Positions 39,541 to 47,797 of a stretch of 64,000 bases of DNA are shown one piece after another. Source of the stretch: Candidatus Iainarchaeum sp. GTDB lineage: Archaea > Iainarchaeota > Iainarchaeia > Iainarchaeales > UBA10219. The notes beneath the pieces are model-generated. The model was given only the letters and a program-made list of their open reading frames with translations, made no database searches and had not been told where the DNA came from. Numbering within the stretch: position 1 is the stretch's first letter; each line of letters opens with the position of its first letter. Position numbers and translations under genes: made by a program. The DNA is taken from NCBI GenBank assembly GCA_018304425.1, contig JAGVWE010000007.1, positions 25,804 to 89,803 of the forward strand, in the 5' to 3' direction.

Positions 39541-40095
39541 TCACTCGAACATTTCCCGCAACGGTTTCAGCCTCGCCGCGATGCCGAAGGTGATGCCTTC
39601 CTCGTCGTGCATGCGCGTCCAGCCAATGTAGTTCTGCACGTCCTCTTTTTCCGCCCCCGTCAGGTCCACGGCCTGGCTGAGGCTCAAGCCCAGGCCATAG
39701 GCGGCGGAAGCCATCTTGAGGCGCGCCTTTTCCTCCATGCTGATGGCGTACCGCCCGAACTCGTGGTCGACTTCCGAGACCACTTCGATGATGGTGTCCA
39801 GGCTCTTGCCGAACTCCTTGGGCTTGCCGCGCGCCAGGCTGTAGGCCGCCAAATCCAGTTCGCGCAGGATTTTGGCCTTGATGGCCGTCCACTGGTGGTC
39901 GATGACGATGTGCCGCTTGGAGACCAGCTTGTTCAAGGAATAGCCGATGAGGGCCAGGTTGGCGTAGCCCCGGTCGTTCACCATGGCCGCGCGCTGGAGG
40001 CAGGCCTCGCTGCTCTCCTTCAATGCAATCGTGTCCTCTATCTGGAACGCCGTCCGCAAGTGCTTGACTTTCTGTTCAAGGTCCCGCAATGCCAT
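39541..40095 (-). CDS. Helical protein partner of the PIN-like gene (184 aa)
   Basis: An all-helical, charged protein (LEQKVKHLRTAFQIEDTIAL, LARGKPKEFGKSLDTIIEVV, LGLSLSQAVDLTGAEKEDVQ). The last stretch resembles a helix-turn-helix with NYIGWTRMHDEEG after it. It is the first gene of a two-gene operon with the PIN-like protein, a position typical of antitoxins, which is inference. I do not recognise the family. Confidence 0.65.
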   Translation of the reverse strand: MALRDLEQKVKHLRTAFQIEDTIALKESSEACLQRAAMVNDRGYANLALIGYSLNKLVSKRHIVIDHQWTAIKAKILRELDLAAYSLARGKPKEFGKSLDTIIEVVSEVDHEFGRYAISMEEKARLKMASAAYGLGLSLSQAVDLTGAEKEDVQNYIGWTRMHDEEGITFGIAARLKPLREMFE

Positions 40096-40172
40096 GTCCT
40101 TCCCCCACCACTAACGCAGTCCAAGAATTTAAGGGTTGCGGCCCAACGGTTTAACGGATCAGCCGTCAAGGG

Positions 40173-40892
40173 TCAAGGCGCCCGGGCGCGCCGGAAACGC
40201 ATGTTGGTTGGGCGCCTTCTACCCAGTTGCGTGGGCGCGGGCGCAAGCTGGGACCGCAGGAATTGCCGTTGCAGGCTTTGCGCAAGGCGCCGCGCCAGCG
40301 AGACCTCCTTGGCGGGAAACTTGGGCGGGCGAAGGTAGCCCCGCCAGCGCCAGGCCGTGAACCCAAGCTTGCCGGGTTTCGTCTGCTGCCAGCGATGGCG
40401 GAAGGCTTCGCCGCGCTTGTTCTGGCGCAGGAAATGGAGGTTGCCTTTTCCGTCCACGAAGAAAATGGGGTGATAGTTTGCCACGACGCCTGGATGCATC
40501 CAGTCCCTTGGATAGTGGCCCTCGAACTTCGTGTCCAGGATGCCGGCATGGCCCATGATGTGGCTGGCGTGCGCATACGCTTCCTGGATTGCTTCCGCTA
40601 CCTTCGTGCGGGTGTTGGCTGCAAACATTCCGGCTGTACTGGCCATGAAGAGAAGAGGGAACCCAGCCTCTGGTGGTACGCCCCCTCCAACCAGGCCACC
40701 GGTTACCCCAATGATGCTCGTGGCCCCCAGTTCGGCGATTCCACGCACGCGTCGTTGTGCCGGAATGTCCGTGATGAATTCCCTGAGGGCCGGGCTCAGG
40801 TGCTGGAAGGGCACGACCACTTCTTTCTGGTGCAGGAGGCGGTCAGGGTTCTGTTCAACCGGTTCCCTGGCCTTGCGCTTGAGCCACGCCAT
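40173..40892 (-). CDS. Hypothetical protein with glycine-rich hydrophobic centre (239 aa)
   Basis: Starting at ATG 40892 (MAWLKRKAREPVEQNPDRLL), the protein has a basic N-terminus, a hydrophobic glycine-rich centre (GATSIIGVTGGLVGGGVPPE and FPLLFMASTAGMFAANTRTK) that could be a membrane hairpin, then a histidine- and aromatic-containing part (AYAHASHIMGHAG, WMHPGVVANYHPIFFVDGKG) and a very basic C-terminus. Longer frames upstream overlap the methyltransferase gene. The family is not recognised. Confidence 0.6.
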   Translation of the reverse strand: MAWLKRKAREPVEQNPDRLLHQKEVVVPFQHLSPALREFITDIPAQRRVRGIAELGATSIIGVTGGLVGGGVPPEAGFPLLFMASTAGMFAANTRTKVAEAIQEAYAHASHIMGHAGILDTKFEGHYPRDWMHPGVVANYHPIFFVDGKGNLHFLRQNKRGEAFRHRWQQTKPGKLGFTAWRWRGYLRPPKFPAKEVSLARRLAQSLQRQFLRSQLAPAPTQLGRRRPTNMRFRRARAP

Positions 40893-40930
40893 GAAACAAT
40901 ACACGCTGGCGGACTTTATTAGGTTTGCGC

Positions 40931-41674
40931 TCAGGGAGGCTTGCCGGGGCGTTCCGATAGCGCGGCCTTCGGCCCTGGAAACTGGCCCACGCGCTTGAGC
41001 ACCGAGTCGAAGACGCCGAGGAGGAGCCGGGCTTCCTTGCGTTCCAGGGGGGTTCTGGCGAGCAGGGCCTTGAACACGGCCAAAGCGTAGTCCTTGTTCC
41101 GGATTTTTTCCCCGCAATGAATGAGGTCCAGCCACTTTTGGATGAGTTCTTCCTTGACGCGCTTGCGCAGGAAACCCTTGTGCACCCGGGTGCCGCGCGC
41201 CAGCGCGGCCTCGTACAAGACGATGGCCACGGCGTGGGAGAGGTTGAGCGTGGGATAGGCGCGGTCAGCGGGAATGGTCAGGGTCAAATCGCATTGCTTG
41301 AGTTGCTCGTTGGTCAAGCCGATGCGCTCGCACCCGAACACGAAGCCGTACACGCTGTCGGTTGTCCTGTGCCTGGCCATGAACGCGCGCACGGGCAACG
41401 GGCTGCGCAAAATCTGCATGCGGTCCTGGGTCTTCGCGCTCGTTGCAACCGCGACGTCGACTCCTCGGAGGGCTTCCTGCAGGGAGTCCACGACCCTCGC
41501 TTTTTGGAGGACGGGAAAACCGTGCATGGCCCGCGCCTTGGCTTCGTCGCCGAGCGCGTCCGCTTTGGGGTTGACGAGCGTCAAGTCCTTGCAGCGGAAG
41601 TTCTTCATGGCCCGTGCCACGGCGCCGAGGTTGCCCGCGTTCTCGGGCTCCACGAGGATGACTCTGGCTTTCAA
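40931..41674 (-). CDS. TrmJ/TrmH-type RNA 2'-O-methyltransferase (SPOUT)
   Basis: A 247-residue SPOUT methyltransferase. The start ARVILVEPENAGNLGAVARA with N and R is the SpoU motif 1; FVFGCERIGLTNEQLKQCDL is motif 2 and PTLNLSHAVAIVLYEAAL is motif 3 at the knot. The C-terminal helical extension is typical of TrmJ, which methylates the 2'-OH of nucleotide 32 in tRNA. The exact position is inferred from the family. Confidence 0.93.
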   Translation of the reverse strand: MKARVILVEPENAGNLGAVARAMKNFRCKDLTLVNPKADALGDEAKARAMHGFPVLQKARVVDSLQEALRGVDVAVATSAKTQDRMQILRSPLPVRAFMARHRTTDSVYGFVFGCERIGLTNEQLKQCDLTLTIPADRAYPTLNLSHAVAIVLYEAALARGTRVHKGFLRKRVKEELIQKWLDLIHCGEKIRNKDYALAVFKALLARTPLERKEARLLLGVFDSVLKRVGQFPGPKAALSERPGKPP

Positions 41675-41752
41675 GGCGTTCCCCCTTTCAAGGCGTTTCC
41701 CTTCCCTTAAATAGGCGTTAACTATATATTCGGGTAATCATTATTCTAATGG

Positions 41753-43078
41753 ATGCAAAAGAATTTATTGCTTTTATTGGCCGCTATAAGCCTTTTCTCG
41801 CTGGTTTATGGGGTTGTTTCCTCGGGGGAAGCCGTCAAGTTCGTCACCGAGGAAAACCGGTTCCTGCACGACAACGAGGAAGCCAAGCAACCCAATTACC
41901 GGATTCTCCACGCCAAGGAACACTACTGGGTCATCCCCGTGGTCGTGGACGAGGAGCCCACCACCTATTTCGCGGTCGGCACCGTCGAAAAAAAGCTGGT
42001 CGCGGACAAGTTCGTGAACCGTCAGCTCTTCAAGACCGCGGACGTGCTGCGGGAGTTCCTCCTCGAAAAGGAGCGCGCCTCCAAGAACCCGCAAGTGAAA
42101 TGGATTGTCACGGGCAGCTATGCCCGCATCTTCGAGAGCCTGGCGCGGATGCTGTCCGATGAGGCCTTCGAGTTGAACACCATTGCCTCGACCGCCAATG
42201 ACCCCAAGGTCTCGGACGAGATTTCCTCGCTCAAGGCCTCGCTGGCCGTGATGAGCGACCTGGCGGAAAACGTGTCCGCGCAAATCGACGAGGCTGCTTC
42301 CTTTGAATCGGATTTCACCACCCAGCCGGACACCGCGAAAACCGATGAGTTCAAGAAAAAGTTTGACGCCGTGTTCGGCTACCTGTTCCAGCTTGAGGAC
42401 AAGGCCCTGGAATACCGTTCCCGCGTCAGCGAGTTGAAGCGGCAAATTTCGGTTTCCGATGCGGAGGCCGACGCGAAGTCCTACATGATCAAGCTCGCCG
42501 AGCCCCCCCAGAACTTCAACGAGATAGGCAACATGGCGATTGCGGGCACGGGGTTGAAGGACGTCGTGGACAAAATCTTCGTGCGCGTGAACTCGCGGCT
42601 GGACAACTTTCTCAACGAGTTCGGGGTGCGCCAGGAGATGAGCAAGGCCTATCTCCTGCTGTACGGTGCGAGCCCCGAGGCGGCCAAGCTCGGCAACTAC
42701 AAGGACCTGCGTTCGGCGGTAAACTACGTGTTAACGCCCGAGAACAAGGCGGTTTGGGCGGACCAGGCCGGGGTCCTCAAACTCGAGGAAAACTGGCGGA
42801 ACGCCGAAAACGCGTACAAGAAAGGCGACTACGTGAAGGCCCAAATCTATGCCGGGGAGGCAGTCAAGCTCATCAAGGGCATCCAGAAGAAGGGCGTGCT
42901 CGTGGTCCAGCAGCCGCCCCTGCTCAGCGACCAGTTGCTGCAGCAAGCCATCATGGCCTTGGCTGGCCTGCTGGTCCTCGTCTTCCTGTTGAAAAACCGT
43001 GAAAAGATCGGGGGCTTTTTCAGGCCCGAGCAAAACCAGTCCGGGGAAAGGCTTGAACTGGGGTGGAAGAATGAATAA
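41753..43078 (+). CDS. Secreted membrane-anchored protein, first of a two-gene unit
   Basis: A 441-residue protein with a signal peptide (LLLLLAAISLFSLVYGVVSS) and a C-terminal membrane helix (QAIMALAGLLVLVFLLKN) followed by a short cytoplasmic tail. The outer part has an alpha/beta start (YWVIPVVVDEEPTTYFAVGT) and long helical segments (EFKKKFDAVFGYLFQLEDKA). A TATA box (AACTATATATTC) lies at about 41719-41730. It overlaps the next gene by eight bases; together they look like an extracytoplasmic complex of unknown role. Confidence 0.78.
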   Translation: MQKNLLLLLAAISLFSLVYGVVSSGEAVKFVTEENRFLHDNEEAKQPNYRILHAKEHYWVIPVVVDEEPTTYFAVGTVEKKLVADKFVNRQLFKTADVLREFLLEKERASKNPQVKWIVTGSYARIFESLARMLSDEAFELNTIASTANDPKVSDEISSLKASLAVMSDLAENVSAQIDEAASFESDFTTQPDTAKTDEFKKKFDAVFGYLFQLEDKALEYRSRVSELKRQISVSDAEADAKSYMIKLAEPPQNFNEIGNMAIAGTGLKDVVDKIFVRVNSRLDNFLNEFGVRQEMSKAYLLLYGASPEAAKLGNYKDLRSAVNYVLTPENKAVWADQAGVLKLEENWRNAENAYKKGDYVKAQIYAGEAVKLIKGIQKKGVLVVQQPPLLSDQLLQQAIMALAGLLVLVFLLKNREKIGGFFRPEQNQSGERLELGWKNE

Positions 43079-44069
43079 GGCCCTGGGCCTGCTGGCCTTG
43101 TTGGCCTTGCTGGTCGCTGCCGTAGGCCCAGCCGTTGCCGCGGTGCCGGCCGTGGTCATCGAACCAAAGTCCGGCGCGGATTTCGTGACCCTCTATCCCT
43201 TGGAAGTCAGTGACTTCGTGGTCAACGTCGAAAACAACGAGCAGCGGCCCGTGGAAGGCCTCTCGTTCATGGTGTCAACCGGCCCCGAACTCGTGTTGAC
43301 CTTGGACGGCAAGGAGTTGCGGGACAAAAACTTTTTCGTGCCCCGACTTGAATCCGGTGAACGGAAGTCCTTTGAAGTCCGGGTGAAAGCCGTTTCCCCC
43401 GCCGACAAGGCCTTGTTGCGCGTGAATTACGGCGTGGAAAGGTACACGCACTCGGTTTCCACTTTCGTGGAAGTGCAGCCCAACCCATTGATGGTGAACG
43501 CGCGGCTGGGCAAGTCCGTGGTGGGCCCGGGCGAGGAGACCAGCGTCTTCCTGGACCTGGTCAACAACGGGAAGCAGGTGCTGTCCGGCGTGCAAGCCGA
43601 ACTCGGCCTGCCGGAAGGGTTTTCCGCGTCCAACCGCTCGTATGCCTTGCAGGACCTGAACCCAGCCCAATCCGTGCTTAACCGGGAGTTCAAGGTCAGG
43701 GCCGGGGAGGATGCCTTGGGCGTGAAGACCCTGGTCGTGCGCGTCGACTACGCGGATGAACGGGGCATGCATTCCCTCGAAAAATCCTTTGAAATCGTGG
43801 TCGAGCAACGCGACAAATACCTCTTGATGTTCCTCGCCGTCCTCTTCGTCTTCGCCGTCCTCAGCCTCATCTTCCAGGGCAGGGAAAAACGGCACAAAAT
43901 CGTAGCACATGGCGGACAGGCTCCGGGCGCGCACCCCGCCGGGCACGGCGTCCACGCGGAAGCCCACGACGCCCATGCAGGGGCAGGCGAGCACGCGAGC
44001 CACGCCCCAATCAAGCGGAAGAAAATCCTGCCCCACCAGAAACCGTTCCAGGAAAAGCGGAAAAGGTAA
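43071..44069 (+). CDS. Secreted Ig-like protein with histidine-rich cytoplasmic tail
   Basis: A 332-residue protein. A signal peptide (KALGLLALLALLVAAVGPAV) is followed by two beta-sandwich domains of NEW3/CARDB type (VSDFVVNVENNEQRPVEGLS and SVFLDLVNNGKQVLSGVQAE), then one membrane helix (YLLMFLAVLFVFAVLSLIF) and a cytoplasmic tail that contains about twelve histidines among Ala and Gly (HPAGHGVHAEAHDAHAGA) before a basic end. The His-rich part may bind metal ions. It overlaps the upstream secreted gene by eight bases. Confidence 0.8.
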   Translation: MNKALGLLALLALLVAAVGPAVAAVPAVVIEPKSGADFVTLYPLEVSDFVVNVENNEQRPVEGLSFMVSTGPELVLTLDGKELRDKNFFVPRLESGERKSFEVRVKAVSPADKALLRVNYGVERYTHSVSTFVEVQPNPLMVNARLGKSVVGPGEETSVFLDLVNNGKQVLSGVQAELGLPEGFSASNRSYALQDLNPAQSVLNREFKVRAGEDALGVKTLVVRVDYADERGMHSLEKSFEIVVEQRDKYLLMFLAVLFVFAVLSLIFQGREKRHKIVAHGGQAPGAHPAGHGVHAEAHDAHAGAGEHASHAPIKRKKILPHQKPFQEKRKR

Positions 44070-44071
44070 GC

Positions 44072-44755
44072 CTATTTTTTCCGGAAGACGAAAACCAGGG
44101 TCTCGCGCGCGTACGTTTTTCCGTGCATGCGCCCCCTCTTTCGGCGCTTCGCGAATTTCTCGAGCTTGAACGTCTTGTCGAATTCCCTGAGGACGTCGGC
44201 GCGCGAGAACAGCGCGGAGCCCACGCCCGTGAACGGGTCCATGACTTGGTTGCCGTGCTTTCGCGGGAGCCTTCCATAAAAACCATCCTCTTTCGAGGCC
44301 AGTGAGAGCGCGTACACGGCTCCGGGCTTGAGGACGCGGCAGAGCTCGGTGCGGTATTTCCGGCGTGCGCTGGCCTTGGCCTGGTGCTTGTAACAGTAGA
44401 TGTCCACGGCGTAGTCGAAAAACCCGTCGGGGTAGGGCCACTTTCGGGTCACATCTCCCACGCGGGCAACGATTTTGCCCTTGCGCTTTCGTTTTTTGGC
44501 GTGGGCCTTGATTTCTTGGATAAGTTCGGGTACGAAGTCCACTGCGTGGGCTTCAAACCCCTTGGAGGCCAGGTAAAAGGAGTTGCGGCCGCGCCCACAG
44601 CCCAGGTCGAGGGACCGCAAACCCCTGTAATCCCTGGTTTTAAGGGCTTTCAAGCCCAGGGGCACGAGGGAGCTGGGCCGCGTCTTGTATGAGGAGGGGA
44701 TGCCCTTGCGGGCGTACTCCTGCTGCCACTGTCTAGGCGTGGATTTCAAGGATGT
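44072..44755 (-). CDS. Class I SAM-dependent methyltransferase
   Basis: About 227 residues from the GTG at 44755, overlapping the end of the GTPase gene by 23 bases; a TTG at 44746 is also possible. SAM-binding is shown by LRSLDLGCGRGRNSFYLASK, AHAVDFVPELIQEIKAHA and VLKPGAVYALSLAS. The region with FDYAVDIYCYKHQ is strand 4. The lysine-rich surface suggests a nucleic acid or protein substrate, but none is identified. Confidence 0.85.
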   Translation of the reverse strand, partial: TSLKSTPRQWQQEYARKGIPSSYKTRPSSLVPLGLKALKTRDYRGLRSLDLGCGRGRNSFYLASKGFEAHAVDFVPELIQEIKAHAKKRKRKGKIVARVGDVTRKWPYPDGFFDYAVDIYCYKHQAKASARRKYRTELCRVLKPGAVYALSLASKEDGFYGRLPRKHGNQVMDPFTGVGSALFSRADVLREFDKTFKLEKFAKRRKRGRMHGKTYARETLVFVFRKK

Positions 44756-45803
44756 CACCGTTTTGCAGCTCGTAGTCATTCGCCACCCGCATGCCGGGGA
44801 ACTTCGCGGAGCCCCACACCCGCACGAAGCGGAGGTTTTGCGCGAGTTCCTTGTGCAGCTGGTTCGCGACATCCTGCACCGTGCTGCCATGCTTCATGCC
44901 CATGGGCGTGCTAAGGTCGGCCTCCGCGCCCGGCTTCTTGGTGTAGATGAGGATCATGTCGATGGCTTCGAAGACCTTTTCCCGCAGCTTTTCGTAGTCC
45001 GTGTCCTGGTAGGTGTTGAACACGAAGGCCTTCTTGTACATCAGCCGGTCGTCGATGGCCTTTGCAAGCTGTGCAAGGCTCGTCAGGGGCTCGTTGAGGA
45101 TGACCTCGGAGTTGGCGTAGCCGGCCGACCGCAGGAAGCCCTGGACCTGTTCGAAAGGGATTTTCAGGAACTGCTTGCCTGCGATGGTGATTCCCGCGAA
45201 CTGGGAGTGCTTGACTTCGACGTCGGGCTTGGACTCGTTGAGGAGGATGTGGGCCTTTTCCAGTTCCCGCCGCACGAGGGCCTCCTCTTCCGGGACGGTA
45301 GCGCAGATGATGACGGCGTCCGCGTTCCGGACAATGGACAGCAGCTGGATGCCGTTCGCCTTCCCCTCCGCCGAGCCTTCGACGAGTGCGGGAATTTCCA
45401 CCAGCTGCACCCAGGAACCCTTGTAGGGCATCATGCCCACGGTCGGTTCCTTCGTGGTGAACGGATAAGGGGCCACTTCGACTTCCGCCTTGGTCAGGTT
45501 CTTGAGCAGCGTGCTCTTCCCGGTGTTGGGAGTTCCGACGAGACAGACCTGGGCCAGGCCCTCCTTCTTGACGTTGATGCTGGCCTTTCCCGAGGTCTTC
45601 TTGGCCTGCTCCTTCTGCTGTTCTATCTGCGCCTTGACTTGCGCGATTTTCCGCGTGAGTTCCCGGAGGAGGTTCTCCGTGCCCTTGTGCTTGGGGGCAG
45701 CGGTCTTCATCTCCTGGAGGGCCACGAGCTTGTCCATCAGGGTGGTGGCTTCGTCGTACTTCTGCTGGGCTTTGAAGTACTCGGGGCCTGCATTGACCGG
45801 CAT
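44733..45803 (-). CDS. DRG/OBG-type GTPase with TGS domain
   Basis: A 356-residue developmentally-regulated-GTPase (DRG) homologue that is thought to act on translation. An N-terminal helical hairpin (ENLLRELTRKIAQVKAQIEQ) precedes the G1 motif LVGTPNTGKSTLL, switch I with YPFTTKEPTVGMM, the G3-like VEIPALVEG and the C-terminal TGS domain (GSTVQDVANQLHKELAQNLR to NGDILEIHA). ATG 45803 (MPVNAGPEYFKAQQKY) matches the family start; the longer frame does not. Confidence 0.93.
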   Translation of the reverse strand: MPVNAGPEYFKAQQKYDEATTLMDKLVALQEMKTAAPKHKGTENLLRELTRKIAQVKAQIEQQKEQAKKTSGKASINVKKEGLAQVCLVGTPNTGKSTLLKNLTKAEVEVAPYPFTTKEPTVGMMPYKGSWVQLVEIPALVEGSAEGKANGIQLLSIVRNADAVIICATVPEEEALVRRELEKAHILLNESKPDVEVKHSQFAGITIAGKQFLKIPFEQVQGFLRSAGYANSEVILNEPLTSLAQLAKAIDDRLMYKKAFVFNTYQDTDYEKLREKVFEAIDMILIYTKKPGAEADLSTPMGMKHGSTVQDVANQLHKELAQNLRFVRVWGSAKFPGMRVANDYELQNGDILEIHA

Positions 45804-45861
45804 AGGCAGGATTGGGAGAAAAAAGGGATATAAACTAAAGCCCTTCGCCTCCAACAAGGGT

Positions 45862-46227
45862 ATGCTGTTGGCGCTCAGGCTCAACGACTACCTCGCCTTG
45901 TTGGCCGTCAACTTCCTGGTGAACGCGTTTTTCGTCTATTACGCGGCCCAATGGACCGGAATCCGGGGCAACTCGTATGCCAAGGCCCTGACCGTGGCGG
46001 CCCTTTCCACGCTCTCCCTGGCCGTCGTGGACTTCCTGTTCTTCGAGAAAATCGCGTACGGCTGGCTGTCCTTCGCGGCCTCCCTGCTTGCCTCCCTGTT
46101 CGCCATCGCCTACGTCTACCAAATCAAGGTCGAACAGGCCCTCGTCGTGTGGCTGGTCACCGGTTTCTTCGCCGGCGTCGCCACCTACTTCTTTGGGCTG
46201 GCCGGCCACGTCACGCCCAGCACGTAA
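45862..46227 (+). CDS. Four-helix membrane protein (121 aa)
   Basis: Four hydrophobic helices are visible (LALLAVNFLVNAFFVYYAAQ, LTVAALSTLSLAVVDFLFF, LSFAASLLASLFAIAYVYQI and ALVVWLVTGFFAGVATYFFG), with few charged residues. It is divergent from the DRG gene by 58 bases. It belongs to no family I recognise; small integral membrane proteins of this type are common in archaea. Confidence 0.72.
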   Translation: MLLALRLNDYLALLAVNFLVNAFFVYYAAQWTGIRGNSYAKALTVAALSTLSLAVVDFLFFEKIAYGWLSFAASLLASLFAIAYVYQIKVEQALVVWLVTGFFAGVATYFFGLAGHVTPST

Positions 46228-46284
46228 ACCCCCGGCAAAGGCAAAACCATAGGTTTTTATAGAAGTCTGCATAATCTGATTAGT

Positions 46285-46545
46285 ATGAATAAGATGAAAA
46301 CCGTGCAATTGGGTGCCCGGGGCCAACTCGTCATCCCCCAGGAGTTCCGCAAGGACTTGGACCTTAGGGAGGGCGAGACCCTGGTGCTGTTCGAGGTAGC
46401 GAATAAACTGGTCCTCAGAAAGCAGGATGCCGTGCTTGAAGCGCTTGAAGACGACTTGAAGGATTGGTGGAAGGTTTCCATTCCGACCCTCAACAAAGTT
46501 TGGGAAGACGAGCCCGAAGGCCTGTGGGAAAAATACTTGAAGTGA
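46285..46545 (+). CDS. AbrB/SpoVT-type antitoxin
   Basis: An 86-residue protein with the swapped-hairpin AbrB fold (TVQLGARGQLVIPQEFRKDL, EGETLVLFEVANKLVLR) and a C-terminal helical tail ending WEDEPEGLWEKYLK that would bind the toxin. A TATA-like TTTTTATAG at about 46253-46261 precedes it. It forms a MazE-like partner of the MazF gene four bases downstream. Confidence 0.9.
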   Translation: MNKMKTVQLGARGQLVIPQEFRKDLDLREGETLVLFEVANKLVLRKQDAVLEALEDDLKDWWKVSIPTLNKVWEDEPEGLWEKYLK

Positions 46546-46549
46546 TGGC

Positions 46550-46876
46550 GTGAAGCAAGGCGACGTTGTTTTGGTCCGTTACCCCTACACGAACCTCGTT
46601 GATTACAAGATTCGGCCCGCCGTCATCGTTTCCAACGAAACGTTCAACAAAGCGCACTCCTCCTTTCTCGCCTGCCCCATTACCTCGAAGCCGACGCTTC
46701 CCGAGTATTGCCTTGAGTTGACGCCGGAAAACTTCCATGGGAAACTGGAAACAAGGAGTTTCGTGCGCACGGACAGCATGGCCGCCGTCGAGAAAGAATT
46801 GTGCTTGAAGGAAATAGGGTTCGTCGAGCCCGCCTTCCTGAAAGCCCTCGTCGAAAAAATCGCCAAAAACTTCTGA
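46550..46876 (+). CDS. MazF/PemK-type mRNA interferase toxin
   Basis: A 108-residue SH3-like-barrel endoribonuclease. GDVVLVRYPYTNLVDYKIRP followed by AVIVSNETFN and FLACPITSKP shows the usual MazF order; the C-terminus DSMAAVEKELCLKEIGF is the last strand-helix. Start is GTG 46550. It would cleave mRNA unless bound by the AbrB-type antitoxin. Confidence 0.92.
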   Translation: MKQGDVVLVRYPYTNLVDYKIRPAVIVSNETFNKAHSSFLACPITSKPTLPEYCLELTPENFHGKLETRSFVRTDSMAAVEKELCLKEIGFVEPAFLKALVEKIAKNF

Positions 46877-46880
46877 TTGC

Positions 46881-47468
46881 TCACGCCCAGCACCTGAACA
46901 CGAACAATTCCTCGAACGAGACCTTCTTGTGTGCGGCCATTTCATGCCGGATGCCGAGCCGTCCCAGCATTTCCCCGGTTTTTTCGGCGCCATTCAAATC
47001 GTTTTGCAGGAAGTACGCACTGCCGCCAGGCGCCAGAAAAAACTTGAACTGTTCCAGGAACTCGTCAAGGAACTGCCTGCCCTCAACCCCGCCGTCCACG
47101 GCCAGGTCCTCGATGCCCTCGCTGGGGAGGTAGGGCGGGTTGAAGACGATGACGTCGAACCGCTCCCCTTCCGGGATTTCCTCGAACAACTCGGATTCCC
47201 GCACCACCAGCTTGGCCTTGAGCTTCAAGCGCTCGAAGTTCAGCCGCGCGTTCTCCAACGCCTTCGGGTTCACGTCCACGGCCCAGACCTCGCGCGCCCC
47301 CGCCAACGCGGCGTTCACGGCTTGTATCCCGGAACCGGTGCCCATGTCCAGCACCCTGTTGCCGGGCTTCACGTCCACGGCTTCCGCCAGCAAATAGGAG
47401 TCCTCACGCGGCTCATACACGCCTTCTAACACCGCAAGCTCCACGTCCTTGAAGAAGGCCTTGCGCAT
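46881..47468 (-). CDS. HemK2/MTQ2-type protein or RNA N-methyltransferase
   Basis: A 195-residue class I methyltransferase with the diagnostic FDVIVFNPPYLPSEG motif (NPPY) used to methylate glutamine side-chain amide. SAM-binding is in NRVLDMGTGSGIQAVNAALA and VWAVDVNPKALENARLNF. The start VYEPREDSYLLAEAV is typical of the archaeal/eukaryal HemK2 group that modifies release factor 1. Its start overlaps the upstream stop by one base. Confidence 0.93.
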   Translation of the reverse strand: MRKAFFKDVELAVLEGVYEPREDSYLLAEAVDVKPGNRVLDMGTGSGIQAVNAALAGAREVWAVDVNPKALENARLNFERLKLKAKLVVRESELFEEIPEGERFDVIVFNPPYLPSEGIEDLAVDGGVEGRQFLDEFLEQFKFFLAPGGSAYFLQNDLNGAEKTGEMLGRLGIRHEMAAHKKVSFEELFVFRCWA

Positions 47469-47791
47469 CAGTGTCCTCCGTGCCCGCCGCCGTCATGGCC
47501 GGCTCCATGGGAGCCGTGGGTGTCATGACCGGCTGCCGGGGCTCCATGGCCTCCGCCATGACCGGCCCCCCTATGGGCCGCTTCCCGGGGCGCGGCCGGG
47601 GCATTCGCGGTCTTCTCCTGCCAGGATGCGGTGAAGAGGTCAAAGGCCAGGGCCAGGAACAGGATGCCCAGCACGGGAGCCAGCACCTGCAAGCCCATTT
47701 GCTGCACGGCGTTGTTGGAGACCGCGTAGTAGAAGGCAAGCAAGGCCAGTGGAAAAAAAACGATTGCCTTGGACCAGGCCTCTAACGCCAT
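47468..47791 (-). CDS. Small membrane protein with histidine-rich tail (107 aa)
   Basis: Two membrane helices (AIVFFPLALLAFYYAVSNNA and MGLQVLAPVLGILFLALAFD) are followed by a tail of about 50 residues with more than ten histidines in Gly/Ala context (AHRGAGHGGGHGAPAAGHD, ending GGGHGGH). The tail could bind metals or be of low complexity. It lies between the HemK2-like gene and the double-thioredoxin gene in one leftward run. Confidence 0.78.
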   Translation of the reverse strand: MALEAWSKAIVFFPLALLAFYYAVSNNAVQQMGLQVLAPVLGILFLALAFDLFTASWQEKTANAPAAPREAAHRGAGHGGGHGAPAAGHDTHGSHGAGHDGGGHGGH

Positions 47792-47797
47792 TTTCCC

